DNA of 64,000 nt from Babylonia areolata (GCF_041734735.1 NC_134905.1:9307415-9371414), one strand, 5' to 3'. Shown: positions 37,390 through 53,018, counted from the first letter of the stretch. Program-made: numbers and translations. Notes: generated by a model from the sequence alone, not told the origin.

Positions 37390-40300
37390 AGGGAGGGGGG
37401 GAGAAGGGGGGGGGGCAATATTAAAGAATACAGAGTATGGTTTGGGGGAAGGGGAGCATGGTGGGCTTATCCTCCCACCTAACCCTTCCTCATATTTCTG
37501 TCTGTCTGTCCGTCAGTCTGTGGCCGTCTGTCTGTCTCTGTATATATATATCTCTAACGACCATCCTTTGATGAAATATTTCAATTCAATTTCTAAGATT
37601 TTTTCTGAATGTGTGTGAAGCCTCCACCATTTCTCCCTTCCTCTCCGAACCTCTGTTTGTCCCTCTCCACACACCCCCGCCCCCCACCACAATATCTCTT
37701 TTTTGGGAACAGTATTCAACAAAACATCCCTCTTCTCCCATCCCTCTTTTTCTCTTTCTCTCTGTTTCTTTCGCCTTCCATTTAAAAAAGAAAAAGAAAA
37801 AAAAAGGCAGTTAGTAACCCCCAAATTATCACAAAATACAATAAAATATTTCAAACTAAAACAAAATAAAAGAAAGTGATTTAGGATGAAATGAAATAAA
37901 ATCAAATCGTGTAAGGAACCCTAACAAAAAGTTCCTCTCCACGGTTGCCAAGCAACCAAGCGCTGCAGTTGCGACACCGTCAAATATGTTCGCTCGGCGA
38001 ATTCGGTATTCATTGGCTATGCAAATGTAGGTGAATTCAATGATACACAATCATGACCATTCTCGGGCCACACAATCATTGTGGCAGCCAGTCGTAACAC
38101 GATCTGACCTCGATACTCCGTTTGCATATCAGCGTGCGTCGCGCACGCTCGAAAATGTATTTAAAAAAGACAAAAACAAACAAACAAAAAAACAAACAAA
38201 CAAAAAAGAACGGAAACAGCCATGTCATATGAAAAATGTCTCTTTTCTCTCTTGACCATGGTGGGTTGAAAGTTGGGGTGTGCCGGGTGAATTTACAGTT
38301 TTGTGTCATGGAAGGGTGTGGATTAAAACAACAACAACAACAACTGAACAAAACACCTGTGACAGAACGACTCACGTGATCTGTTTACTTCAGAATGCTA
38401 CAGAACAAAGAGTTCAGTTGCGGTACATTTCGTGAAAGTATTGATCATTATTGTCCAGAAATAATTATACCCGTGTGATGTTTTTGTTTCTGACAACTTT
38501 ACTGATTTAATAAAAAATATGCGGATGCAATGCATGAAATGTACAATTAACATATTTATTAATATCATCGAGACTGATGTGACAAATGTTGATGATAAAA
38601 TTATCTGTTTCACGATTACAAAGCATTTCTTTGCAGATGAAAAGATTAAAAAGCGAACTTTCATCGACATTGTGCTTTTTAACGTAATGAAACTGCAATA
38701 TGAATACATAATAATAATGATAATGATGATATTTATATAGCGCCGAATCTTGCGCAGAGACAAATCAAAGCGCTTTCGCACCAGTCATTCACACGCATGC
38801 ATAACTCTAAAACTGGAGAAACTGAAGACAAGAAAGAGGCAGGGAAGGGAGGCTTTTTTGGGAAGATGTGGGCTTTAAGGCCAGACTTGAAAAAACTGAG
38901 TGTGGAGACTTGACGAAGCGAAAGAGGAAGTTCATTCCAATTGCAAGGTCCAGAGACAGAGAAAGAACGGCGGCCAACAGTCGAGTGTTTGAATCTGGGT
39001 ATGCGTAAACAGAGTGGATCCGACGCCGATCGTAGTGAGCCAGATGGAGTGTGGAGGTGAAGGCAGCTGCAGAGATAGGAAGGGGCAGGTTTGTGAATAC
39101 ATTTATAACATAGAGTGCTGATCTTGTACTTTATTCTGTGTGAGACGGGGAGCCAGTGGAGATGTTGCAAAAGAGGAGTGATGTGCTCAGATTTTTTTCT
39201 TTCTGAGGACGAGTCGGGTAGCAGAGTTTTGTATGTGCTGAAGAGACTGAATGGATGAAGCAGGCAAACCAGGCAACAGAGTTACAGTAGTCAAGGCGAG
39301 TGAGAATGGGAGAAACGACAAGTCTAGATGTTGCATCAATGGACAGATATTTCCGGATGGAACTGATGCGCCGCAATTGACAGTAGCAGGATTGACATGT
39401 CTGACTGATACATTTTTGCATGGACAGTGTGTTGTCCAGGACAACGCCGAGGTTCCAGACTGAACTGGAAAGAGGGATGGATGTACTGCCAAGTTTGATT
39501 GTGTCAGTTGTAATGGAAGAGAGATTTTGCTTGGTTCCTATGATCATTGCTTCAGTTTTGTGCGCGTTCAATTGTAACTTATTTAGAGTCATCCAGTTTT
39601 GAATGTCCAAGATAGTCGGATGTTTCTTGCAAGAGCGACGACAGTTTTACGGGGGTATCACTCTTCTGGAGTTGAGTGTCATCAGCATAAGAATGATGAC
39701 TGACATTATGGCGGTTGATAATTTCAGCGAGAGGAGCAGTGTACAGTGTGAAGAGCACTGGGACTAAAACAGATCCCTGTGGGACTCCATGTTCGAATTT
39801 AACGGGTTCAGACTGGAAATTATCAACAATGACAGACTGAAATCAATCAGTGAGATCAGATTTGAACCAGTTTAGAACAGTGCCGTTGATACCAAATGTA
39901 AAATGAAGACGGGAAAGAAGGATTGAATGGTCTATCGTGTCAAAGGCGGCTGACAAGTCGAGAAGAGTGAGAAGAAAGATCTGTCCTGAGTCGGACGCTA
40001 GCAGTAGGTTATTCAGGATGTGGAGGAGAGTGGTTTTGGTACTGTGGTCAGCACGATAGGCAGACAGAAATAGGTGGATGAGATTGTTGAAACAAAGGTG
40101 GTTGTTTAGCTGCTTCAGGACAGCTTTTTCAAGGAGTTTGGACAGGAATGGAAGATTAGAAACTGGTCGATAGTCTTTCAAAATGTTTGTGTCAAGGTTG
40201 GATTTCTTCAGAAGAGGCCGGACGATTGCAGTTTTGAAAGTGGATGGAAACGTTCCAGTGAGAAGCGATAGTTGACAATACTGGTGATTGTTGGGAGAAG

Positions 40301-40910
40301 ATGTGAGACACACTGGGAAAAGACAGAAGCTGGTATAGGATCGAGCTCACAGGAATTTATTGTCATTTCTTTCAGGATTTCATGGGTTTCTGTTTGTATT
40401 TTGTATTTGTATTTCTTTTTAACACAACAGATTTCTCTGTGTGAAATTCGGGCTGCTCTCCCCAGGGACAGCGCGTCGCTATACTACAGCGCCACCCTTT
40501 TTTTTTTCCTTTTTTTTTCCTGCGTGCAGTTTTATGTTTTTCCTATCGAAGTGGATTTTTCTTCAGAATTTTGCCAGGAACAACCCTTTTGTTGCCGTGG
40601 GTTCTTTTACGTGCGCTAAATGCATGCTGCACACGGGACCTCGGTTTATCGTCTCTCCGAATAACTAGCGCCCAGACCACCACTCAAGGTCTAGTGGAGG
40701 GGGAGAAAATATCGGCGACTGAGCCGTGATTCGAACCAGCGCGCTCAGATTCTCTCGCTTCCTAGGCGGACGCGTTACCTCTAGGCCATCACTCCAGTCA
40801 GTGGATTAAAGAAATGGAGAGGAGTGCCGTTGAATTGAGGATCAGGATGACTCAAATGAATGTCCCGAGCGAAACGCTTTCTTCGGAACACAGTACTATT
40901 CATAGGATGT

Positions 40911-40957
<47 letters not shown>

Positions 40958-43087
40958 GGTGTTTTTGTTGTTGTCTCTTTTCTATTCTTTTCCACATTGA
41001 TAAACCCCGTCAAAAGAGGTACTGACGACATTATAATTATTTTTGAAATTTTGTTTTAATTTCAGATTGAAAAGTTTACAAATCTTGTTACGCTGCACCA
41101 TTAAACGTGACTCATTCTGATATCTCCGCCAGGTGGGCGTAGCGGTACATTAAACATTAGTCTCCAACAGTTAAGCGAACGTTTTTGTAACATTGTCAAT
41201 CATACATGTGTTATGAAATACTCGTTTGAGTTATGATGAGCTAAACCTTTGATATCACGTCCTGTTTGCTCATACCGCTTATCATCATTGATATTCAGGG
41301 GCCATTATCTGGGTGTTTTTATTATTATTATTATTATTATTATCTTTAAAAAAAAAAAAATTCTTATACCCCAAACGTGCAAAAGAAAAAGAAAAAAGTA
41401 AAAAGAAAGAAAGAAAGCAAGAAAATTATGGAGAAAAAAAAAAGATGAAAAAAAGAGGAATCAGAAGACGACACACGTAAAGAACAAAATTGGCAACACG
41501 CACATGCAAACACCAAGGCCTAATACAAACCTTCCCTCTCATAAAAGGGAAAAAAAACGGAAGGGGGGAGGGGGAAAGAAGAAACAGAAAAAAAGAATGA
41601 ATGAAAGAAAAAAAGGGGAGGGGGCCAACTGTATGAGTAAAACTTGTGTCTCGATGAGATAAAAATTAATAAACACACCACTTTTTGTTGAGGACATTCA
41701 GTCGTACGCCAGCCATGCCTAAAATGAAAATAATTTTTCTTTTTAAAAATGAAGAGGGGAAAAAATCATATGAGAGAGGGAAATTCATATGAATAAAACC
41801 GGTGTCTGGATGAAAAACAGCATTTTCTTGGGGACATTCAGTTGGGTCATACCTGACGTCAGCCGTGTCCGAGAGGAGAATGAAAGGAAAAGCAACATGC
41901 AATGAATGCACCTTTCGCACAGAGAGAGAGGGGTGTGTGTGTGGGGAGGGGGGGTGGGGGGGGGGGGGGGGGTAAGGGAGAGAGAGGGGGAGAAGGAGAG
42001 AGAGAGAGGGTGGGTGTGCAGTGACACACTGCTGTGTTTCTGTCTGCTGTGGTCGTCACTGGGAGGTGTTTGACATGTGTAGTCTTTATATGTTATTCAA
42101 TACGTGCGGGCGTGTATGTGCATGCAACGTTAATGTTATGTAATCTCCTTTCTCTCTCTCTCTCTTACATACACAATTTATTCATTTACTTTTGCTGCCC
42201 CATTCCATAATCTGCCGCTCATTCCGAGTCTTCCATACATGGCCACATCCGGGTTCGTCTGTCACAGTCCCAGCGTCGGCAGTCCTCAGGGAACCATGGA
42301 AGTTGGGTCGCAAGGAGGTCATACACCAGAGGAGACCCTGCACTGCCGCTGAGTCAGGTAGTGTTCAGTAGTGCCTGTTTTGATTTAACCTACTAAGGAC
42401 ACCACCTACTAAGTCCCCTACTGACGACAATAATGGCTTAGTCGCGGAGCCAGACTGAGTGAGTGTCCCTGCCAGAGTGGAGACCGCCACCACGTCCCTC
42501 CAACAACAGCCCTCAATAAATCTGCCGACACTGAGGACATTGACAGGACTCACCCCAAACACGGAAGTGGAGGGGTGTCGAAACTGATGTCACCATGAGA
42601 ACAGGGCATGAAAGGCCACATAATTTGGGACTTGTTTCATTTTATTTTAAATTTTATTTTTTAGTGATGATGAAGAAGGATAACGATGAAGTTGATGACG
42701 ATGCTGCTATGGCGGTCCGTTCAGGTTTGGTACTACGTGACAAGGCTGTACTTAACGCTTCCTAATGATATCCCGGCGTCAACCAGGCCCGAGAGACACA
42801 GACACTTGCAGTGTTGGTCAGGAAATTACAGCAACACACCCAAAGAAGTGAAGTGAAGTGAAGTGGATGATACTCGACTGTGTGGTCCCAGTCGTCCAAT
42901 TTAAGCCCACAGCACATTTAATTCTGGGTAGGAGCCGGCCGCGGGCGGAAAAACCCACCTCCGCAGGGATTCGAACCCGCGTCTTCCCTGCGGTCAGTCC
43001 AGCGACGCTAACCACTTCGCTACGGCAGCCGGCTTTATTTAGTTCTTGTTTGAGTGAGCCATACCTAAAGTATCACAGATACTTGTA

Positions 43088-43125
<38 letters not shown>

Positions 43126-45404
43126 GTGTGTGTGTGTGTGCGCGCGCGCATATGTGTGACGTGTTTATGATTACGTTCCCCATTCACACATTTGCATAAC
43201 ACATGACTTTCCAGACCAGGCTTGTCGAATACTTCGTGATATTGCGAACGTACTTTTTATCCTTAACGTGTCCCGCGGTGAATGATGCGTGTCCACCACA
43301 GAACAAAGTTCTACTTTTGTAAACAGAGAAATACAGGGATTGAACTGAATACCTGCAGTCAATATCGATCTTCCGTGAAGGATGAAGGTCGATTTATTTC
43401 GCTTGTTGACATTTGCATCGAGAAATCTGCATGTTTTGAAAACGCTGTTGTGTTGTGCTAGCAGTGCAGTGTTGTACTCTGCTTCACTGTGTCGGGAATG
43501 TTTTGTTGTGTAGTGTTACGCTGTACTTTGCTATGTTGTAGTATGCTGTGGTATGTTGTGCTGTGTTGTACTGTACTATGTTATGCTGTGTTATGCTGTG
43601 CTGAGCTGTGCTGTGCTGTGCTGTGTCGATTGTTCGGCTGTATCGTATCGTGTCTATTATATTGTATCATATTGTATTGTATCATGAAAGGTGATCTCTC
43701 CTCTCCATCCTGTCATTCTAATGATTGTGCTTTTTTTTCTCGGCAAGTTTACTGCATGAATTCTTTTTTGGACAAAGAATACTTCCTGTTCACAATTTAA
43801 ATTAACACAAAAACTGTAAACAGAATTAGCAGTTTAAGTTTTTCAGATTCAGTTTCTTGTGGAGGCGTCACTGGCGTCGGACAATTCCATATACGCTACA
43901 CCACATCTGCTACGCAGATGCCTGAACAGCAGCATAATCCAACGCGCTTTGCCAGGCAATGAGTGTATGCATATATATTAGTGTACCTATCAGAGTGGAT
44001 TTCTTCTACAGAATTTTGCCAGAGGACAATACTTTAGTTGCCATGAGTTCTTTTTCAGTGCGCAAAGTGCGTGCTGCACACGGGGCCACGGTTTTTCATC
44101 TCACCCGAATGACTAGACGTTCAGTTTAATTTTCCAGTCAAAACTGGGAGAAAGGGCGAGAGGGGATTCGAACCCAGACCCTCACACTGGCAGATGTGTG
44201 TTTTAACCATTCTGCCACCTTCAGCAGTGACATAAGTGTCAGCATCAAAACGTATCGGTTTTAACTCTCTCTCTCTCTCTCTCTCTGAGTCTGTCTCTCT
44301 GTGTTTCTGTCAGAGGGAGAGAAACAAAAGGTCATGAAATTTTATTCAACCAGTGGAATGAGATCATCAATTTTTGACATGTTTTTTCCACCCGACCTTG
44401 AGGCAAGGCCTGACTAAGCGCGTTGGGTTACGCTGCTGGTCTGGCATCTGCTTGGCAGATGTGGTGTAGCGTATATGGATTTGTCCGAACGCAGTGACGC
44501 CTCCTTGAGCTACTGAAACTGAAACTTGAGGCATACAATCAATGATAAAGAAAGAAAGAAAGAAAGAGAGAAGCAAACAAACAAGCACATAAATCGTACA
44601 CACACAACCAAAACAACAAGAAGAAACAATCACACAGAGAAAACTGTACAATTGCATAAAAAACAAATAAACAAAACAAAAACAGACAGACATAATTATA
44701 GACAGAGATAGACAGATAGATATATATATATAGAGAGAGAGAGGGGGGGGGGAGAGGGGCAAGAAACAGACAGATAGATACAAGAAGAACTAAACACTTT
44801 TTTTTAAACATTTTTTTAACATGATTTTACCCGGGACAACTCTTTTGTTGTCGTAGGTTTTTTTTACGTGTTCTAAGTGCATGCTGCAAAATGGACCTCG
44901 GATTTTCATCTCATCCGAATGACTAGCACACAGACCCATCACTCAAGGTGTAGGGAGAGGGGTGGAGGCAGTAAAAAGTACGGTTCGTACATTAGACACA
45001 AACCCGTGGACACATTACGACGTGAGCACCGCCTGGACAGGTGACAGATCATGCATTTACCATTACCTTTACCATTTACCACTTAAAACCACTTAGCGCC
45101 CGCTCAATTTTCCTGTACTGAACCGGGACACACAATACCACCATGATTACCTTGTCCAGCTTGTTATTGATTCAGGCATTTTCCTGGGCCTGTCGAGTTA
45201 AGATAACGTAAGACGTTATGTGAGTGTATACATGTATACACCGGAGATACTCGCATACCGCCACAACGTTGGTATTCAAAAATTAATATAAAACACGCAA
45301 GATTTGTGCATGCACGCAAACACACACACACACGCGCGTGCGCGCACGCATCACAGAAAACTACACTCGCAGACAAACTTGCGCGCATGCGCTTGCTCGC
45401 ATAC

Positions 45405-45449
<45 letters not shown>

Positions 45450-45846
45450 GTACGCACGCGCATACACACACACTCACACGCACGCACTCACACACATACA
45501 CGCACACACAGATCTTGAAAAAGGTGTGTGAGTGGGGTGGGAGGGGGTGGGGTTACAAGGAAAGAGGAGTGGCTGGCATATTCTGCGTGCATGAAGGGTG
45601 AGGGCGTATGCACGTGCGCAGCATGTGTGGTCCTATCAACTCGACGTAAAGTTAAACATGAACCTGTTTCAACCAAACACTCAAAACAGTCTCTCTTCAC
45701 ATTCCCCTCTCCACCCATGTTCGATAACCACTTAACTCCTTTAAAAAAATTTTTTTTTTTACTTGTAGCCCCCCTTTCTTATCTCTTTTCCAATTCATGA
45801 GAGACAGGACGGGGGAGTGGGGGGTTGGGGGGCGGGGGGAGCGGGT

Positions 45847-45894
<48 letters not shown>

Positions 45895-47432
45895 GTGTGG
45901 AGGGGTGTTGGGGTGTGAGGGGGTCGTTGCGACGAGAAGCAGCTGGTGTGAGGGTGGAATTTCAATAACCACAACTCTTCTTTACACCGGTATATCCCCT
46001 CTTTTTTCTTTTCTTTTTTTTTTATCCTGTTTTCAATTCTAGAGGAAAATGAGAGACAGACAGAGAGAGAGAGAGAGACAGAGACAGAGAGGCAGACAGA
46101 CAGAGACTCAGAAAGACATGCAGACAGAGACTGACAGACAGACAATGAGGTTGAGAAACAGAATGACACCTGCACAGAGACACAAAACACAGACACACAC
46201 ACACACACACACATGCGGCTTAATATGCATCTGTTCCTTAACCATACATCACCTACCCCCTTCCTCACTTCCTTCTCCATACCCCCCAAACCCCTTTTCC
46301 CCCGTCTAACATCACTTCAAGTGGAAAGACGTGACGTAAAATTGAGGACTACTACTTCTACTACTACCACAACCACCACCACTACTACTACCAATGAGAA
46401 GAAGACGAAGAAGAAGAAGACACAGCCATTCAATCAGAAACGGAGTTAAAACAGATAAACACTGTTAACTCACTCAGTACGGCCAGTCCTCTTTTCTCCT
46501 CTACACACACCCCTCGGATGTCCAGTGGGTGTCTGAATGACCCAACCTTTAGCTTCCGTCGTCAGAATTGTGGTATTCTTTGTCAACATTCACGTCTTCA
46601 GTATAAGAGCCTTCCGCTTGCAATATTTTGATGGTGGTAATTGGGGTGAAACGCAGTTAACGTCGTCTCTTTCGCCGTTCGGATGGAGAGAGTTAACCAG
46701 ACCGCCTAGGAAAGGGCTAATACGGTATACAGCAGAAACCTTCTGATCAGTTTTAATTTAGCAGCTGCCTTATCACTGCATATGATTGATGCGATTTTAA
46801 GCAAACGCACTTTAGCAGCCATTTTTGTCAGCCCTTTCGCTTCAATGGCAGTCAGCTGAATTTAATCTACATATTTCTCATGGAGAGAGAGACAGACAGA
46901 CAGAAATAGAGAGAGACAGAGACAAAAAGAGACAGAGAGACAGACAGTGAGAGACAGAGCGAGAGTGAGACAGACAGAGAGACAGACAGTGAGAGACAGA
47001 GACACAGAGAGAGAGAGGGGGGCGGGGTGACAGGAGACGGAAAAGAGAGAAAGCGAAAGAAGAGAGAGATTAAGTTTCAGATTCAGATATTTTATTCATT
47101 AAAGATGGGCTAAAACATAACTGTATGATCAAACCTAGAATCAGAGTCCTTTCAAGAGAATTACAACACAAAAATCAAGACATAATTGTCTCTCTTAACT
47201 TAATAAAGATACAATGCTAAATTCCGAATAATGCTTTCATTGTTTGATGCCATCAGTAGACCCAGACAGAACTAGCATGGCTCTGCATATTTCTTTGGTA
47301 TGAACTGCACACGAAAATCATTCAGTACATGGCACATCAAAACAAAGTGGACTTCATCTTCAATTGAGACTTGACACACTGGACAAAGTAGATCAAAATC
47401 ATTTTTATGTTTATAGCGATAAGACTGAGTTT

Positions 47433-47472
<40 letters not shown>

Positions 47473-50400
47473 ACTGAACACTGAATGGTTTAATGAATAG
47501 GCCACTGGCCCATGTCATTGAGGGTGGTTACAAATTCACAGTCACATCAGATGAATGATTCCCTGCAAGGTCACGCAAGTTATGATCAAAAACCATATTA
47601 CATAATTTGAACATGTGCACATAGTTATCCAAACTCGTGTACATGTACACATATACACAGCTATGCACATACATACATGCACATTTAAATACACACACAC
47701 CTATGCACTCGCGCACATACACGCACGCAAACACACACACTCATGTAAGTATTGATGACATACTTAAACTATCAATCCAACAGATACATACGACGGACTT
47801 TCAGAGCTTTCTCAAGGAACAGAGCAAGGCGGATGACCAACGTTTTAGCATTGTCAGCTTAAACTGTGATGGATAATTATAATATATGGTAGGGATATAC
47901 TGTTCTCTTAAATCCTGGTACTTTGGACATTGTAAGACAAAATGAGTTTCTATTTGAAATTCACAGAATGGGCAAAGCAGCTGATTTACTGACAAGTTCC
48001 TTCTGAAACGCAACTTATGGACACACAATTCAGACACACCCAGTCGCATTCTGATCAGACTGATTCTGGCTCGCAAATGATTTACTAATTGTAAGTATTG
48101 AGATAAAATAAGATCACTTTTAAATGTTCCATAGAATTGAAAACGTTCACTGTGCAGCATATCAGAAGACCACTGTGTTTTGTATTCATCAATTAGCTTA
48201 TTTCTCAAGACTTTTAAAAATTCATTTTCGTTACCGACCCCTTGGTTTTCCCAGACCTCCTCAAAGCCAAATTTATATAAGAAAAAGCAGACTGATGATG
48301 CCCAAGTGTTCTTATTACTGTAATAGTAGTATAATAGCATTTTATACGCTTTGTGTGGTAAGCGATGGGGCGACATTTTCAAAATTTTCAACCAATACTT
48401 AATGCTCTTTAGGTATAGATTAACATACAGTGGGAACCGTCCAAGTTCTCCATATGCCATTATGTTAGGTGTTCTTAAACTGATATTCAAGAATCTTTTC
48501 AAAGCAAAAAGGTGTACCTTTTCCACAGTGTCAACATTTGCAATGATTCCCCAAACCTCAGCCCCATAACTAAGTATTGGCTGGATCTGAGCATCAAAAA
48601 GTTTGAAGAATATAGTAGGTGATTTTTCTCCTAATGACCACAGGAATCTAAATATAGTAATGACTCCTTTCTTCGCTCGACTTGCCATGTCATTCAAACT
48701 ATGCGTGAAGGAAAGTCTGGTGGACATGATAATTCCTAAGTACTTATACATGTTAACGACTGTAAGCTTGTTCTGGCCATAAAACCACGTTTCCTTTTCA
48801 GAGATATAGCCACCATTTCTAAATATAACAACATTTGATTTCTCGAAGTTAACTATCAGCCCAAGTTTCTTTGCTGTGTCGAACAGAACATTTAACTGAT
48901 TCTGGAGGCCTACAATCGAGTCAGAAATCAAAATAATATCATCAGCAAACATAAGAATTAGGATTTCTAATAAATCAGGAATAAGCTGAATACCATGTTC
49001 ACCTTTCTGAATGACTTCTTCTGCTAATTCGTTTATAAAGAGGGAAAACAGAACTGGACTACATACCTCTCCTTGCTTTAACCCTGAAGGACACATAAAT
49101 GAATCACTAAGTTCACCGCCAGCTCTAACTCTTGCTTTCACAATGTTATATATGCTTGTAATGGCTTGGTACATTTTCCCATTCATTCCCCTTTTCTTTA
49201 GAATTTTCCATAAGTTTATACGGACAACAGAATCGAAGGCTTTTCTAAAGTCGATAAAAGCAACATATAATTTTTTGTGCAGCAACAATTGCTTTTGAAC
49301 CATGGTGAATAATGTAAAAACATGACCAACTGTGCTATATTTCTTTCTAAAACCGGCTTGACAGTCGTTAATGACATTGTTACTTTCAGTCCATTTATTT
49401 AATCGTTCGTTTAATACATGGCTGTACAGTTTACTGCATATATTCAATAGGGATACCCCTCTATAATTATCTGGTAAATTTTTGTCACCTTTTTTAAATA
49501 TGGGATGGATGATAGCTTCCGACCACTGTAGGGGATAACTTCCAGAAGAGAAGAGTTGATTGAACAAGAGGACCAAAAATGGAGCAATCACAGTGATAGA
49601 ATTTTTAAAGATTTCTCCAATGATCCCGTCAGGGCCCGCTGCCTTGCCGTTTTTCAAGGAACGAACTGCAGCACAGACTTCACTTTCAGTAATGTCACAG
49701 TCAAGTGAATCAGTGTTGAGTTGGCTTTGCTCGTTACTGATAGGTTCTTCAGACTGGCTGTCTACATTGTCTGACAGGTCATTGTTCGCCTGAGACTGAA
49801 AAACCTGAGAGAAGTATTTATACCATTCATCTTTACTTACGTTATTTTCACCAGATTTTCTGCCTTAAAATGATTTGAGTTTGCTCCAAAATCCGGTAGG
49901 ATTATTAACATTCTCATGCAGTGCGTTCAACACTTTTTTTACGATGGGTTTTCTTTTTCAGCCGTAAGAGCTCTTTGTATTCCCTGCGTTTCTGGTTATA
50001 CGCAGTTCTAATAGTTAAATTGTCATCCTTAAGTTTGTAGTACTGTCTCAAATCGTGACGGAGATCTCTTCTGTGTTGGTTACATTCCTGGTCGAACCAC
50101 GGGTCGGTTCGTACATTTCCTATGGTAATGTTTTTTCTCATACAATCACTAGCAGAAAGCAACGCATCATTGAAAATTTGTAAGGCTTCATCAACATTAT
50201 GATTCACCAGGTAAGAAGCTCGTTCCAAATGGATTTTAAATTCACCAGACCCCAGTTTTTCTTTAAATTCCTCGTTTTTTTCTTGGTCCCAAACTAGTTT
50301 TTCAACTTGATAAGTATTCTGAGTATGACATAATTCAGCTATATCTGCTTGACAGTGCATGACATTCTACAGGCATGTGTTTTGATTCAATCCTTGGTCT

Positions 50401-53018
50401 AACATTCTGGGAAACACAAGAATTTAACAAACAACGTGATACTATGACATAATCAACAATACTGCATCCTGTAGAAGAAATGTAAGTGTAGTTACCAAAA
50501 TCAATGTCTTCTTTCATAGTGCCATTCACAATGGAAAAATCAAAAGAACTGCAAAGATTCAATAGATATTTACCAAAGTCATTCTGAATGTTATCTTTTG
50601 ATGAGCGATATACCTTGTATTCCCTATCATCGTCTAGTAACACATCTACCTCTATATCATCATTCTCTATTGCATTTTCACCCCCAGTACGTGCATTAAA
50701 GTCCCCAAGTTACAGAAAAGACATATTTCCATAACACTCTATCAAATCCATAATACATTGTTCTACAATAGCAACACCATTTGATATCTCTGTATTGCAA
50801 TAATAGTCAGAAGTACTCGGTGGTAAATACATGCCAAGTAGCATTACTGGCAAGTCTGTGCCAAACATATCTTTGGACAGTCTTACTGCTATGATGTTGT
50901 CATACTCCACATCTATTTTTTCAACATACTTGGAAAAATCTTTCTTCACAAGGAGTGTCAAACCTCCGGACAGTCTTGCAGTTATACCATCCGAGAGTCT
51001 AACACCCGGCACAACAAAAGCATTATAATCTGAGAACAAATGTTCTGGAAACCGAGTTGTAAACGTTTCTACAAGAAGACAAAAATCAAAATTATTGATA
51101 TAAGATTGTAATTCATGGTTATACACATGGGAAAGCCCTTCAATATTATTTGTGACAAAGTTAATATTCTTCGTGACTTGAGCCTGGCTGAATCTCTATT
51201 GGTTATTTTGTTTTGTGGTTCTACCTGTTGCTTCCTGAATAGTAGTTTGTCGTTTAGTTGTGGTTGCTGTACACGAGGCACTTCTCAACAGAGCTGCCGG
51301 CGCGTCACGTGCACTTCTGTCTCTGGAGCTCCGTGTCTTGTGCACTGCTGTGGCCTTGTCTTGGCTGTTGCGTTCTGTCGCTGACTGTGTGTGTGGTTCC
51401 GTCACCGAGTGGTCTGTCACATCTACCTGTTCTGCTGTGTTTGTGTTGCTATAGTCAGTTTGTCTCGTTGCCTCACAAGTTTGTTGTGGTTTTGTGTTTT
51501 GCTCGTTGTTTGTTTCCGTGTCGTTCTGTGCGGTATATTGTGGCTGATTGTCAGTGACGGTAACGTCAGTAACAGTAACTGTCACGGAGGGCGTGTCACT
51601 GTCAGATATCTGTTGTCTGCATACGTAAACTTCGTTGTCCACAGCAGATGTTTTCTCTTGTTTTTAGTGAGGGTATTGTCTTTGCTTTCGTCAATCTCTT
51701 TTTCAGTCTCTTTGTCAGTTCCTTTGGCAGTCTCTTTGTCTGTCTCGGTAGATGTTTGTGAAGTACTGTGTCCCTGTGTCATAGTATCATTCATACTACC
51801 TGTTTGAGTCACGTTAGTGTTATCAGACCGAACACTGATGACGTTGGCGTTTCGTGTAGATCGCAATGGTGGGAAGTGATGCATAGAAGCATAGTGGGGG
51901 TATGGCTGGACATGGTAGTTCCAGTCCTGCATCTCACTCCCGTCATGATTCCAGCTCTCACCCCCGTACCTCCTGTAGAAGTCGGCTGATGGTCCGTCGT
52001 CGTACCGCTGGTCAGGGTACCAGTATCCGTGGTGTGACTCAGATGTCGGCCCGTCACCCCGCTCTCTGAGGTTTCCTCGGTCACTGGTGCCGGTGCTGCT
52101 GCCGGTGCTGTAGTAGGCCCTGGTGTCGTGCTGGGCGCGCCCCCTGTGGTCCCCGTGTCCCCGCTGCCACTGAGAAATGTGTGGCCGCTTCTGTTCCTCC
52201 ACCACCAGCCTGTTCCCCCTGTAGTATGCGTGCATACCTTGGTGACGGTAATCTTTGATGGTTTCTCTCTGCCTGTCTGTCAGATCTGCAGCCACGCTTA
52301 CGTCTTTTCTCCGCAGAGCAGCTTTACCCTGTGTCAAGAGTGCCATTTTGTCTGACCATCGTGTGAACTTGACAATCATCGGCGGAGGGCGGCTATTGTT
52401 GTCGTTGTAGTGTCCGAGTCTGTGTGCACGTACGATGTCATCACGGCACCACACTTTACCTGGCACTGTCCCTTCCAACACACTGAGAACGGCCGTCACG
52501 CATTCGTGGTACGACTCGGGGCTGGATGTTCGAGGAACATTGAAAAACTTCAGGTTTTCACGTCTCGAAAACATTTCAAGTTTTTCTATCCTGTCCGACA
52601 GTTTTGCTGTGGCTTGTGACAAACTGCCTTCCAACCGGCTCAAAGCTTGCTTTGCGAGGTATGTTTCATGAACAGCAGTTGTCACCGTTTCTTCAAGTGA
52701 TGATGTCTTGGTACGCAGCTCGTGCATTTCGCTTTTTAGCTCACACACTGCCTTTTCTAGGTTGGCTGAAATTTGCTGTGTCACTGCTGGAAGACGACAG
52801 TCCAAAACTTTGTGAAGTAAATTTTCAAAATCCTGCTTTTGCGATTGAAGTAATTTTTGAATATTTTCTTCGTTGGTGACATCAAAAGAACTTGATTCCA
52901 TTCTTATCGATGGATCTTGTTTTAAAAGACGCAATTAACAAAAATAATAACAATTTTTTGGGAGAGCTCCGAATCCGCGTCTTACCAGGTCTGCGAACCT
53001 GAACTCACCCCCCAAAGA

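Larger units (their letters stand above)
47480..52935 (-). mobile_element. Nearly complete two-ORF LINE
   Basis: Minus strand, from about 52935 to a 3' end whose last unique text, ATGGGCCAGTGGCCTATTCA, is at 47512-47493. ORF1 (52901-51582), a disrupted ORF2 endonuclease half (about 51190-49660) and an intact RT-to-end frame (49657-47801) are in normal order. ORF2 has a stop near 50712 just before its GDFNARTGG box, another near 50341, a frame change near 50340 and one near 49880. ORF1 seems to have a frame change near 51655, after which another frame stays open to about 51200. It fills part of intron 1, in sense with the host gene. Clade not assigned. Confidence 0.85.

Noticed and set aside
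42955-43037. tRNA gene on the minus strand
   Set aside because: A- and B-box are present but the acceptor stem does not close and a SINE body plus ACTTC tail follow. The same holds for 14240-14520, 40730-40800 and 44160-44222.
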